41,000 nt of DNA from Actinomycetes bacterium (GTDB lineage Bacteria > Actinomycetota > Actinomycetes > JACCUZ01): assembly GCA_035489715.1 (NCBI GenBank), contig DATHAP010000119.1, positions 1-41,000 of the forward strand, written 5' to 3'. Below are positions 7,540-15,045 of this stretch, piece by piece. The number at the start of each line of letters is the position of its first letter. The stretch's first letter is position 1. The notes under the pieces were generated by a model that was not told where the DNA came from, did no database searches, and was given only the letters and a program-made list of their open reading frames with translations. Made by a program: the position numbers and the translations under genes.

Positions 7540-8451
7540 ATGACCTTCGACGTCCGGCCGATGGCCGACGCGGACCGCCCCGCTGTCGCCCGGCTGCTGG
7601 CCGAGACCACCCGCCAGTCCCCCGCCGGGGCCCGGCGGATCCTGGGGTACCTCGACCGGGTGACCCTGGTCCACCTGGTCGCGGTCGTCGACGGTCAGGT
7701 CGTCGGGCGCTCCGGCGTCGCCCGGCCGCCGATGCTGCCGGAGGGCACGGTCGCCCTCGGCGTCGGCGTCACCGCGCCGTCCCGCGGCCGGGGCGTGGGC
7801 GCGGCGCTGTTCGACCACGCGGCACGTGGCGTCCCGCCCGGCACCGGACGGGTCATGGGCTTCTCCGACGACCGGGACGACGCGGCCGTCCTCCCCTGGC
7901 TGGCCCGACGGCACTTCGAGGCGTTCCAGCACTCGATCGCCAGCGAGCTGGACCTGACCTGCTGGCAGCCGGACGCCCCGGCGCCGGCCGACGTCACCGT
8001 CCGGGTGGTCGACCCGCAGTCGACCCGCGACGACGAGGCGGTGGCCCGGCTGTACGTCGACAGCGACACCTCGCCGGAGGCCGACGAGATCGGCGAGACG
8101 ACCTGGTCGACCCAGCTCGACGCGGCGGCTGCGGGCGGGACGGGAGGCCGGCTGGTCCTGCTGGACGTGGCCGGGGTGCCGGTGGCCATGTCCCTGGCCC
8201 AGCAGGAGTCGGACACCGACTGGGAGGTGCACTACACGGGCGTGCACCCGTCGGCGCGCGGCCGCGGCCTGGCCAGGGTCGCGAAGGCCGCGCTGCACAA
8301 CGACCTGGTGCGGCTCGGCGCCACCCGCCTGGAGACGTACAACGAGGCGGGCAACGCCGGCATCCGGCACGTCAACGCCACGCTCGGCTACGTGCGGGTC
8401 AAGGGCGCACGGCGGCACCGGCGTGATCTGGCCGCGCACCCCCTCGCCTGA
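7540..8451 (+). CDS. Tandem GNAT acetyltransferase
   Basis: Cytosolic protein of 303 residues with two GNAT domains. The N-terminal copy (about 1-145) keeps the acetyl-CoA pyrophosphate-binding segment GVTAPSRGRGVGAALFDHA. The C-terminal copy (about 155-300) keeps GVHPSARGRGLARVAKAALH and ETYNEAGNAGIRHVNATLGY, a full motif A plus the N...N..M/I...LGY motif B. Such double-GNAT proteins are common in actinomycetes and resemble mycothiol synthase-like and antibiotic-modifying members. The substrate cannot be told. The ATG is preceded by a GGAG about six bases upstream. Confidence 0.85.
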   Translation: MTFDVRPMADADRPAVARLLAETTRQSPAGARRILGYLDRVTLVHLVAVVDGQVVGRSGVARPPMLPEGTVALGVGVTAPSRGRGVGAALFDHAARGVPPGTGRVMGFSDDRDDAAVLPWLARRHFEAFQHSIASELDLTCWQPDAPAPADVTVRVVDPQSTRDDEAVARLYVDSDTSPEADEIGETTWSTQLDAAAAGGTGGRLVLLDVAGVPVAMSLAQQESDTDWEVHYTGVHPSARGRGLARVAKAALHNDLVRLGATRLETYNEAGNAGIRHVNATLGYVRVKGARRHRRDLAAHPLA

Positions 8452-8483
8452 GCCGGCTGTCCGCGACGGGCGAACACCATGCG

Positions 8484-9479
8484 GTGGCGGACGCCGTCCG
8501 CCCGCGGTCTGCTGGAGCGGTGGAGCGACCGGGCGAGGGAGCGGGAGCCGACGCGGCGGCGGCCGCCGAAGCGGGTGCGCTGGACGCGTACTCCCGGGTG
8601 GTGACCGACGTGGCGGCCGCGGTCACGCCGCACGTCGCAGCGGTGCTCGTACGACGGGGTGCCGGATCCGGCGTGGTGGTGACCGACGACGGGTTCCTGC
8701 TCACCAACGCCCACGTCGTCGGGTCGTCGACGGGGGGCGAGGCGGCCTTCGCCGACGGCACCGAGGTCGGCTTCGACGTCGTCGGCTCCGACCCGCTCTC
8801 CGACCTGGCGGTGCTTCGGGCGCGCGGGGCCACCCCGCCGCCGGCCACCCTCGGCGACGCCGACGGGCTGCGGGTCGGCCAGCTCGTCGTGGCCGTCGGC
8901 AACCCGCTCGGCCTCGCCGGCTCGGTCACGGCGGGAGTCGTCAGCGGCCTCGGCAGGTCGCTGCCCACCCGCTCGGGCCGGGCCGGCCGGGTGATCGAGG
9001 ACGTGATCCAGACCGACGCGGCGCTCAACCCCGGCAGCTCCGGTGGCGCCCTGGCCGACGCCACCGGCGCGGTCGTGGGCATCAACACGGCCGTCGCCGG
9101 CATCGGGCTAGGGCTCGCGGTGCCGGTCAACGCCACCGCCCGCCGGATCGTCTCGTCGCTGATCGCCGAGGGCCGGGTGCGCCGCGCCTACCTCGGGCTG
9201 GTGTCGACCCCCACCCCGCTGTCCCCCGACGTGGCCGAGCGGCTCGGGGCCGGGCGCGCGCTGCGCATCGTCGAGGTCGTCGCCGGGGCGCCGGCCGACC
9301 GGGCCGGACTGCGGCCGGGCGACGTCGTCGTGACCGCCGGGCGGGCGCCGGTCAGCGACGCGCAGAGCCTGCAGCGCCTGCTGTTCGCCGACGCCATCGG
9401 CCGGCCGCTGCCGGTCACCGTGCTGCGCAACGGCGCGATGGTCGACGTGATCGCGGTGCCGGCCGAGCTCACCGGCTGA
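8484..9479 (+). CDS. HtrA/DegP-like serine protease with PDZ domain
   Basis: Trypsin-like protease of 331 residues. The catalytic triad is visible as His77 in LLTNAHVVG, Asp107 in DPLSDLAVL and Ser186 in NPGSSGGAL. The oxyanion region is intact. A PDZ domain follows (about 235-325) with IVEVVAGAPADRAGLRPGDVV. The family degrades or refolds damaged proteins, usually outside the membrane. Here the first 40 residues are Ala/Glu/Gly-rich and hold no signal peptide or membrane helix, so it may be cytosolic or its start may be misread. I chose the GTG at 8484, which has no good ribosome-binding site; no other in-frame start nearby looks better. It follows the GNAT gene after 32 bases. Confidence 0.85.
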   Translation: MADAVRPRSAGAVERPGEGAGADAAAAAEAGALDAYSRVVTDVAAAVTPHVAAVLVRRGAGSGVVVTDDGFLLTNAHVVGSSTGGEAAFADGTEVGFDVVGSDPLSDLAVLRARGATPPPATLGDADGLRVGQLVVAVGNPLGLAGSVTAGVVSGLGRSLPTRSGRAGRVIEDVIQTDAALNPGSSGGALADATGAVVGINTAVAGIGLGLAVPVNATARRIVSSLIAEGRVRRAYLGLVSTPTPLSPDVAERLGAGRALRIVEVVAGAPADRAGLRPGDVVVTAGRAPVSDAQSLQRLLFADAIGRPLPVTVLRNGAMVDVIAVPAELTG

Positions 9480-9482
9480 GAG

Positions 9483-9668
9483 TCAGAGGTTGCCGCCCGT
9501 GCCGTAGCTGCGGTCCTCCCGCTGGATGGGCGGGTCGCCCTTGCCGTCGAGCGAGCGATGCCCGCGGCCGTCGACGAGGGTGCCTTTCGGGTTGCGGCGA
9601 CGCAGCGTCCACAAACCCGACCCACAAACGCCGAGGACGACCAGGACCAGCAGGGCCACGATCTCCAT
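9483..9668 (-). CDS. Small membrane protein
   Basis: Predicted 61-residue protein with one N-terminal membrane helix (MEIVALLVLVVLGVCGSGLW), then a basic stop-transfer RRR and a hydrophilic tail ending RSYGTGGNL. GGAGG five bases before the ATG at 9668 strongly supports this start over an upstream ATG five codons earlier. I do not recognise a named family. It is convergent with the HtrA-like gene and divergent from the DUF2993 gene at 9737. Confidence 0.65.
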   Translation of the reverse strand: MEIVALLVLVVLGVCGSGLWTLRRRNPKGTLVDGRGHRSLDGKGDPPIQREDRSYGTGGNL

Positions 9669-9725
9669 GTCTGCCTCCAGCACCCCGAGGGCCGCCCGGG
9701 CGGGGCCGCCGGAGCGTACGCAGGT

Positions 9726-9731
9726 TACCGT
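9726..9731 (+). promoter_or_regulatory. -10 element for leaderless DUF2993 gene
   Basis: TACCGT lies five bases before the GTG start at 9737, with no Shine-Dalgarno. It matches the TANNNT arrangement seen at several other starts in this window. Confidence 0.45.
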
Positions 9732-9736
9732 TCCGG

Positions 9737-10417
9737 GTGCGCACGTTCGTGGTCTTCCTGCTCGTCCTGGCCGGCGCCGCGGTCGCCGGTGACCGGGTCG
9801 CCCAGCACCTTGCGGCTGGCGAGGCCGAGTCCCGCCTCGCCGACCACGGGCTCACCGACCCGCAGGTCGACGTCGGCGGCTTCCCCTTCCTCACCCAGCT
9901 GGCCGCGCGCGAGTTCAGCGACGTACGGGTGACGGCGTCGGTCCTGGACGTCGAGCAGGGCACGGCGCAGGACCTCGACGTCACGGCACGTGGTGTGGCC
10001 GCGCCGGCGGGCGGGGACGTGACCCTGGGCGAGGTCGAGGGAAGCGGGTTGGTGACGTACGACGAGGTGGTCGCCCGCGCCGGCGTCCCGGACCTGCAGA
10101 TGCGCGCCGGTGACTCGCCGGACACCGTGCGGATGACCAGCACGGTGCAGGTGCTGGGCGAGCCTGTCGACGTGGTCGCCACCAGCCGGGTCCGGGCGAC
10201 GGGGCGCACCGTCCGGGTCACCCCGCGGTCCTTCGAGCTCGCCGACGGGACGTCGGTCGGCGGCAGCCTCACCGCGACGCTGGCCGGCCGGCTCACCGTC
10301 GTCTACCCGCTGCGCGACCTGCCGGACGGCGTCACGGTGCGCGAGGTGCGGGCGACGGCCGACGGGTTCGAGGTCGCGGTCAAGGGTCGCGACGTGGTGC
10401 TGCGCGACCTGGGCTGA
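9737..10417 (+). CDS. DUF2993 (LmeA-type) phospholipid-binding protein
   Basis: Predicted exported or membrane-anchored protein of 226 residues. It begins with a hydrophobic signal/anchor (RTFVVFLLVLAGAAVAG), then a DUF2993 domain with GGFPFLTQLAAREFSDVRV, the hallmark of this family, and ends in GFEVAVKGRDVVLRDL. Mycobacterial LmeA, a family member, binds phospholipids and is needed for lipomannan maturation in the cell envelope; the same role here is an inference. The GTG start is supported by the upstream TACCGT. It is divergent from the small membrane protein gene. Confidence 0.82.
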   Translation: MRTFVVFLLVLAGAAVAGDRVAQHLAAGEAESRLADHGLTDPQVDVGGFPFLTQLAAREFSDVRVTASVLDVEQGTAQDLDVTARGVAAPAGGDVTLGEVEGSGLVTYDEVVARAGVPDLQMRAGDSPDTVRMTSTVQVLGEPVDVVATSRVRATGRTVRVTPRSFELADGTSVGGSLTATLAGRLTVVYPLRDLPDGVTVREVRATADGFEVAVKGRDVVLRDLG

Positions 10418-10478
10418 CCGTACGGCGACTGGCGGAATCGGCGGGGATGACCGCCGGCCAGGCGGGTAGGTGCCTGGC

Positions 10479-10736
10479 ATGACCCAGGAGACCTCGCACG
10501 ACCGTACGACGGGGCCAGGCGCTGCCGAGCTCGCCGACGACGACCTGCTGCGCGAGCTCGAGCACCTGCACGAGACCCGGCACGAGACCTTCCTGCACGG
10601 GTCCGAGTCGGCCCTGACGGCGCACACCCACCGGATGGAGGCGCTCGAGCAGGAGTACCTGCGCCGCAACCCGCGACGCGAGGTCGACCCCGACCGGTTG
10701 CGGTCGGGACGGCGGGACGACACCCAGGAGGGGTGA
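10479..10736 (+). CDS. DUF6158-like small protein
   Basis: Acidic, mostly helical protein of about 85 residues. The core LLRELEHLHETRHETFLHGS, then ALTAHTHRMEALEQEYLRRNP, resembles the actinobacterial DUF6158 family, whose function is unknown; the assignment is from memory of the family's appearance. The ATG at 10479 was chosen over a GTG three codons earlier. It lies four bases upstream of the basic protein gene, whose ribosome-binding site overlaps its last codons, so the two form a coupled pair. Confidence 0.7.
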   Translation: MTQETSHDRTTGPGAAELADDDLLRELEHLHETRHETFLHGSESALTAHTHRMEALEQEYLRRNPRREVDPDRLRSGRRDDTQEG

Positions 10737-10740
10737 CGAC

Positions 10741-11010
10741 ATGGCGACGACCAAGCAACGGGCAGCAGCCCGCAAGAACGTGAAGAAGGCGGCCGGCGCC
10801 GCCCGGGCGAAGAAGTCCATCGCGAACATGCCCAAGTCCACCCGGACCGCTCTCGGCAAGCAGGGCGCTGCGGTGGCGGCGCGCAAGCGCAGGGGCGGCA
10901 GCACGCCGAAGACGCGCGCCGAGCTCTACGAGATGGCCAGGCGGAAGGACATCCCGGGACGGTCCCGGATGGGCCGCGCCGAGCTTGCCAAGGCCCTCGG
11001 CACGAGCTGA
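10741..11010 (+). CDS. Small Lys/Ala-rich basic protein with SAP/Rho-N-like end
   Basis: An 89-residue, highly basic protein. The first half is rich in Lys, Ala and Arg (KNVKKAAGAARAKKS), like the DNA-binding tails of actinobacterial HU or Ku proteins. The second half, TPKTRAELYEMARRKDIPGR followed by SRMGRAELAKAL, has the helix-extended-helix pattern of SAP or Rho N-terminal motifs that bind nucleic acid. A nucleoid-associated or RNA-binding role is an inference. AGGAGG is placed seven to nine bases before the ATG, a strong ribosome-binding site, overlapping the end of the preceding gene. Confidence 0.75.
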   Translation: MATTKQRAAARKNVKKAAGAARAKKSIANMPKSTRTALGKQGAAVAARKRRGGSTPKTRAELYEMARRKDIPGRSRMGRAELAKALGTS

Positions 11011-11046
11011 CGACATCGCAGTCGCAGCGTTCTCGGACCTGGCTTC

Positions 11047-11394
11047 TCAGACCAGGAGCACGAGCACGACGGCAAGCGCGGCCGCGAGCAGGGTGCCGGC
11101 GGTGAGCACCGTCGTGACAGGTGCCCGCGGCAGGGGCCGCCCGTGCCGCATCGCCCGGTCGACGGCTCGCCAGCGCAGCCGCGCCGTCGCGGTGACCAGC
11201 AGCCCGGTCCCGACCAGCACCAGCCCCATGACCCGGCGCAGCCCCTCGTGCCCTACGTCCGGGAGGACGCCCACGACGGCGACCCCCGCGGCGAGCAGGG
11301 CCAGCGACGTGCGGACGTACGCGAGGTACGTCCGCTCCGCCGCCAGGCTCATCCGGTAGTCGGGCTCATTCTCTTCCTCGAGCTCTCCGGCCAC
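11047..11394 (-). CDS. DUF202 (YidH-type) membrane protein
   Basis: Small inner-membrane protein of about 115 residues with three predicted helices. EPDYRMSLAAERTYLAYVRT leads into helix 1 (SLALLAAGVAVVGVLP); EPDYRxxLAxERTxLAxxRT is the DUF202 signature. Two more helices follow (RVMGLVLVGTGLLVTATA and the C-terminal VLTAGTLLAAALAVVLVLLV). Function unknown. I chose the GTG at 11394 because a longer reading from ATG 11454 would run through the last codons of the PhoX relic. CACACT six bases upstream may be a weak leaderless -10. The start remains uncertain. Confidence 0.78.
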   Translation of the reverse strand: MAGELEEENEPDYRMSLAAERTYLAYVRTSLALLAAGVAVVGVLPDVGHEGLRRVMGLVLVGTGLLVTATARLRWRAVDRAMRHGRPLPRAPVTTVLTAGTLLAAALAVVLVLLV

Positions 11395-11410
11395 TCGTGC
11401 AGTGTGCCGC

Positions 11411-11617
11411 TCAGCCAGCCGTGCCGATACGGTGCCACGGTCCGGTGATGGCATAGACGTGCCCGGGGTGGAACAGGTTGGCGAACAGAGTCGACTTGTC
11501 GGCGGAGTAGGTCGGACCGGTCATCTCCCCGCTGCCGTCGCCGACCTCGTTGCGGGCCAGGAAGTAGGTCACCCCCTCCGCCGTCGCGCCGACCAGGTGC
11601 TGGCGGGTGCCGGCCGG
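11411..11617 (-). pseudogene. 3' relic of a PhoX/DUF839-type gene
   Basis: Directly after the TIGR03086 stop codon, and in the same frame, the minus strand encodes about 66 codons ending at a TGA at 11413-11411 with no start codon in a useful place. The peptide contains HLVGATAEGVTYFLAR, then EMTGPTYSADKSTLFANL and HPGHVYAITGPW. This matches the C-terminus of PhoX-type alkaline phosphatases/DUF839 beta-propeller proteins, whose usual ending is SEFAGATFSPDGRTLFVN...PG.T.AITGPW. Whole genes of this family have several hundred codons, so more than 80 percent of the 5' part is missing. Apparently the sigma/TIGR03086 pair, or the larger block with the HNH gene, replaced it. The relic has kept its reading frame, so the loss may be recent. 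Confidence 0.75.
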
Positions 11618-12232
11618 TCAGCCGTGGCGACCGAGGTGGCCCAGGAGCTGCTCGGCCGGACCGGCCTCGCGGCGTACCGCCACGGCGGGACCGAACCGGT
11701 GCGGACGGTCACCGTCGTCGACGAAGAGAAGTGCCGGCGCGAGCAGGGCGGCGGCGAGGGCGGACGGGATCGGCCGGTCGGCGCCGCACGCCCGCCCGAC
11801 GTCCCAGCCGTGCACGGCAACCTCGACGGCCCCCGCGACCGCGAGGATGCCGGCGGGCAGGCCGGCGTCCCCGACGGTGACCGCCGTTCGGCCGCGCGGG
11901 TCGGCCCACGCCCCCATCATCCGGCAGGCGCGGCTGCGCAGGGCGCCGACCGGGTCGGTGACGGGGTCGCCGTAGTCGGCGTCGGCCGTTGCGCCGGCGG
12001 AGAGGTCGAGGTGGCCCGCAGCGATCGCCTCGTGCAGCGTCCGCAGCGACTCGTCCATGTGCTGGAGCAGCCGGCGCAGGTCCCACCGGGCACAGGGCGT
12101 GGGAGCGGTCATCAGCGCCGGACCGACAAGGACGAGGCTGCCGAGCGTGTAGCCCATTGCGCGCTCGAGAAGCGCGAACCCCTCGCCCACCGTGGCCGGC
12201 AGCGCGACCGGGTGTGACGCGGAGGCGGTCAT
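11618..12232 (-). CDS. TIGR03086-type DinB-like metal-binding protein
   Basis: Cytosolic protein of 204 residues of the actinobacterial TIGR03086 family within the DinB/maleylpyruvate isomerase-like four-helix superfamily. It shows APTPCARWDLRRLLQHMDES (the conserved PC..W....L..H metal-site helix), a middle helix with a TAVTVGD strand and AVEVAVHGWDVGRACG, whose His is the usual last metal ligand. Its biochemical role is unknown; relatives bind zinc or use mycothiol. Its ATG overlaps the sigma factor's stop as ATGA (12229-12232), so the two are translationally coupled. Sigma factors of this SnoaL-containing type are often followed by such a gene. Confidence 0.85.
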   Translation of the reverse strand: MTASASHPVALPATVGEGFALLERAMGYTLGSLVLVGPALMTAPTPCARWDLRRLLQHMDESLRTLHEAIAAGHLDLSAGATADADYGDPVTDPVGALRSRACRMMGAWADPRGRTAVTVGDAGLPAGILAVAGAVEVAVHGWDVGRACGADRPIPSALAAALLAPALLFVDDGDRPHRFGPAVAVRREAGPAEQLLGHLGRHG

Positions 12233-13266
12233 GCGACCAGGGGAAGGCGAGCGGGCAGTCCGAAGGTGCCGAACAGGGTCGTGTCGAAGAACGCGGCGAC
12301 GTGCGAGATGCGGCCGTCGGTGACAGTGAGCACCTGCAGCTGGAACGGCTCCCAGGCGTCCTCACCGCGCAGGTAGACCGCGCAGGCGGGCTGGCCGCCG
12401 TTGGCGCGGGTCGGCAGCGTGAGCAGGTCGCCCGGGCCGGCCGGGCAGTGCTCGCCGACGAGGGTGCCGATGGCCTCGGCGCCGTGGTACCACGAGGTGA
12501 AGGGCGGCATCTCCCAGACCGCGTCGGCGGTGAACGCCGCGACGATGCCGCGCACGTCCTTGGCCTCGAGCGCGCGGACGTAGTGGTCGAGCAGGGCGCG
12601 CTGCGCCGGGTCGTCCGGCTCGACGACGTCGTCCTCGTGGACGTCCATCGCGTCGAGCTGGGCGCGGGCGCGCTGCAGGCTGCTGTTGACGGCCGCGACC
12701 GTCGTGCCGAGCATCTCGGCCACCTCGGCGGCCGGCACCTGCATCACCTCGCGCAGGACGAGGGTGGCCCGCTGGCGCGGCGGCAGGTGCTGCAGCGCGG
12801 CGACGAGCGCGAGCCGCACGGTGGACCGTGCGGTGACCACGGTGGCCGGGTCGTTGGGGTCGCCACCGACCATCGCGTCCGGGACCGGCTCGAGCCACAG
12901 GATCTCGGCCTGCTCCAGCGGGTCGGACGGGTCCGAGGCCGGCCCGCCGAGCCCTGTCGGGAGGGGGCGGCGGTTGCGGCTGTCCAGCGCGGTCAGGCAG
13001 GCGTTGGTGGCGATCCGGTAGAGCCAGGTGCGCAGCGAGGACCGTCCCTCGAAGCCGTGGTAGGACCGCCAGGCGCGCAGGTAGGTCTCCTGCACCAGGT
13101 CCTCCGCCTCGTGGACGCTGCCCAGCATCCGGTAGCAGTGGGCCAGCAGTTCCCGCCGGAACGGCGAGACGACCTCGAGGAACTCGTCGTCCGTCGATGC
13201 CGCCTGTGGTGCCCTCGATGCCGCCTGTGGTGCCGTCGATGCCGATGCCGACGTGGTCGCGGCCAT
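12229..13266 (-). CDS. ECF sigma factor, SigG-like with SnoaL-like C-terminal domain (second copy)
   Basis: ECF sigma factor of 345 residues, paralogous to the one at 5674-6690. Region 2: ELLAHCYRMLGSVHEAEDLVQ and RSSLRTWLYRIATNACLTAL. Linker with EILWLEPVPDAMV. Region 4: HLPPRQRATLVLREVMQV and AAEVAEMLGTTVAAVNSSL. The SnoaL-like domain (about 215-345) includes YVRALEAKDVRGIVAAFTAD and EMPPFTSWYHG. The N-terminus has an extra Ala/Pro/Gln-rich segment with two copies of APQAAS, made by a 21-base tandem repeat. The ATG at 13266 has GGGAGG seven bases upstream. It is coupled to the TIGR03086 gene by ATGA overlap. Targets unknown. Confidence 0.87.
   Translation of the reverse strand: MAATTSASASTAPQAASRAPQAASTDDEFLEVVSPFRRELLAHCYRMLGSVHEAEDLVQETYLRAWRSYHGFEGRSSLRTWLYRIATNACLTALDSRNRRPLPTGLGGPASDPSDPLEQAEILWLEPVPDAMVGGDPNDPATVVTARSTVRLALVAALQHLPPRQRATLVLREVMQVPAAEVAEMLGTTVAAVNSSLQRARAQLDAMDVHEDDVVEPDDPAQRALLDHYVRALEAKDVRGIVAAFTADAVWEMPPFTSWYHGAEAIGTLVGEHCPAGPGDLLTLPTRANGGQPACAVYLRGEDAWEPFQLQVLTVTDGRISHVAAFFDTTLFGTFGLPARLPLVA
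13194..13235. repeat. Two tandem 21-base repeats in the sigma factor N-terminus
   Basis: Two almost identical 21-base units (starting TCGATGCCGCCTGTGGTGCC on the plus strand) encode the doubled APQAAS(T/R) peptide near the start of the second SigG-like protein. Unit loss or gain keeps the frame. Confidence 0.8.
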
Positions 13267-13330
13267 GGCTGAGCCTCCCGGTGGTGGTCCGTCACGAGGT
13301 CAGACGGCACCGAGCCCCGGAACTCATCGG

Positions 13331-15031
13331 TCAGAACGGCGGAACGTCGGGAACGTCGGCGAGGTCGACGAGGTCGGCGAGGTCGGCGAGGTCGATCCGC
13401 TCGAGGACGGGTTCGACCGGGATGCGGTAGCTGCGCCCGGAGGGGTAGGTGATGCGCAGGTCTCCGGGGTCGCCGTGCGGGTCGGGTCGGATGGTGGTGT
13501 CGGTGAAGGTCTTGATGTCATGGTCGGGTCGGCAGCCGGCGTCGAGGTTGCCGGCCGCGGTGGGTCCGCGCGGGTAGTTGACCCGGTGGTCGATGTCGCA
13601 GCGGTCGGCGGGCATCCGGCAGCCCAGCCCCCGCCGGCAGTAGCGGTCGCGGGCGAGCACGTGGTCGAGCAGGTCCCGCGGTGGGTCGTGGGTGTCGACG
13701 GAGAGCTCGTCGAAGCGCCCGGTCCGCGGGTCGGTCAGCAGCCGGCGCCAGGTGCCCTCGCCGGCGATGCGGCGGGCGGAGTCGGCGGTGATCGGGCCGT
13801 GTCCGACCAGCTCGCCGGGCAGCTCGTCGACACCGAGCAGCGTGTCGATGCCGACCACGACCTGGATCTGGGGCCGCCGGCCCTGCCGCCTCGGCAGCCC
13901 TCGGGGCGCCCCTCGCCCGGCACGCGGCGCCGGGGACACCGCAACCGGCGTCGCAGGGTGGGCTGGGGCGGGGTCGGCGGACTCTGCCGGCACGTCGGGG
14001 TGGGTGGTGTCCTGGTCGAGGCCGCGGCGGCCGAGGTCGGCGAGCACGTCGGCACGCGCCTGGTCCAGGGTGCGGGTGTCGCCGGGTCCCTTCGACGCGA
14101 GGGCGGTGGCAGTCAGCCACGTGTAGAACCCCTCGATCGCGACCGGGTCGTCGAGCCAGGTGATGCCGCCCGCACCGTTGCTGGTCTCGAAGCGCTCGAC
14201 CGTCCGGTCCGCCTCGACCTGCCGGGCCCGCTTCTTTGCGGCGTCAGGGTCGACGGCGATGACCGCGCGGCGCAGCGAGTCGCGCAGCTGCCGGTAGGTG
14301 CGCCCGGCCGCGCCTGCCACCACCGCGGCGTCCACCCGGGCGGCTGCCGCGTCGTCGAGGGGGCGCAGCAGCTCCAGGACCATCCGGGCCTTGGGCAGGT
14401 CGAGGTCGCCGCGGGCCAGGGCCAGCCGGGTCTGCGGCACCCGCGCCAGCTCGGTGGCCTCGCTGACCCGGCGCATCGCCGAGCCCGGCGAGAGCCCCAA
14501 TGCGGCACCCAGCTCGGCGGCGGCCATCCGCTCGGCCTGCACCGCGGACTCCTTGTGGTGCGGCGCCCCGGCCGGGGTCACCCCGCGCCACCGTCCGGCC
14601 CGCGCGACGAGGGCGGCGGCAGCGTCCGCCTCGACCGACGCGGCCCATGCCTGTAGCCGGGCCGCCGCGCCCGCCAGCCCGACCACCATGTCGTCCGAGC
14701 ACGTCGCCAGGTCCACCTCGCCGGCCAACGCCGCCAGCAACACACCCGGCGCCGTCTGGTCGACCAGCCGCGCCGGCGGCCACTCCGGGCGAAACCCGTC
14801 GCCCAGGGCCGCCGCCGCGAGAGCGGCTGCCTCCCGGCCCGGGTCGGGAACCAGCGACAGCAGCACTTCCTCGGCGGAGGGCAACGGCTCCCGCGGCTCC
14901 CGAAAGGTGCCCCCGTCCGGGTCGAGCAGGCCGAGCGGGCCGCGCGGGCCGAGCGGGCCGAGCGGGTCCACGGACGGCGCGAGGCGCTCGGCCGTCGCCG
15001 CCCCCGTAGTCGTCGCCGCCGTGCGCGTCAT
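13331..15031 (-). CDS. DUF222/13E12-type HNH endonuclease-domain protein
   Basis: Protein of 566 residues of the actinobacterial 13E12/DUF222 family. The long helical DUF222 part spans about 100-400. The C-terminal HNH domain (about 455-500) shows RDRYCRRGLGC, CDIDHRVNYPRGPTAAGNL and CRPDH, with the DIDH/N/H metal site and Cys pairs intact. The family is multicopy in many actinomycetes; its role is unsettled, and mobile or DNA-repair functions have been suggested. Low-complexity repeats lie near both ends (PLGPLGPRGPLG and LADLADLVDLADVPDV). The ATG has AGGAG seven bases upstream, and a near-perfect LexA box lies 15 bases before the start, so SOS induction is likely. Mycobacterial 13E12 genes are known to be LexA-controlled. 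Confidence 0.88.
   Translation of the reverse strand: MTRTAATTTGAATAERLAPSVDPLGPLGPRGPLGLLDPDGGTFREPREPLPSAEEVLLSLVPDPGREAAALAAAALGDGFRPEWPPARLVDQTAPGVLLAALAGEVDLATCSDDMVVGLAGAAARLQAWAASVEADAAAALVARAGRWRGVTPAGAPHHKESAVQAERMAAAELGAALGLSPGSAMRRVSEATELARVPQTRLALARGDLDLPKARMVLELLRPLDDAAAARVDAAVVAGAAGRTYRQLRDSLRRAVIAVDPDAAKKRARQVEADRTVERFETSNGAGGITWLDDPVAIEGFYTWLTATALASKGPGDTRTLDQARADVLADLGRRGLDQDTTHPDVPAESADPAPAHPATPVAVSPAPRAGRGAPRGLPRRQGRRPQIQVVVGIDTLLGVDELPGELVGHGPITADSARRIAGEGTWRRLLTDPRTGRFDELSVDTHDPPRDLLDHVLARDRYCRRGLGCRMPADRCDIDHRVNYPRGPTAAGNLDAGCRPDHDIKTFTDTTIRPDPHGDPGDLRITYPSGRSYRIPVEPVLERIDLADLADLVDLADVPDVPPF
13355..13390. repeat. Four tandem 9-base repeats at the 3' end of the HNH gene
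   Basis: Four copies of GTCGGCGAG (one with a single change) encode the LADLADLVDLAD tail. The unit size matches the repeat tail of the MFS gene at 4053. Confidence 0.8.
14929..14964. repeat. Four tandem 9-base repeats near the 5' end of the HNH gene
   Basis: Four copies of GGCCGAGCG (one with a single change) encode the PLGPLGPRGPLG stretch just after the N-terminus. Confidence 0.75.
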
Positions 15032-15045
15032 CGGACCTCTCCTGA

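Noticed and set aside
11402-12217. A 271-codon plus-strand frame across the PhoX relic and TIGR03086 gene
   Set aside because: The minus strand carries clear family motifs there; the plus frame is Arg/Gly-rich shadow.
13331-15031. Reading the HNH gene as an insertion sequence or homing element
   Set aside because: No terminal inverted repeats, target duplications or interrupted host gene are visible at its ends, and it has its own promoter and SOS box. DUF222 genes are normal multicopy chromosomal genes.
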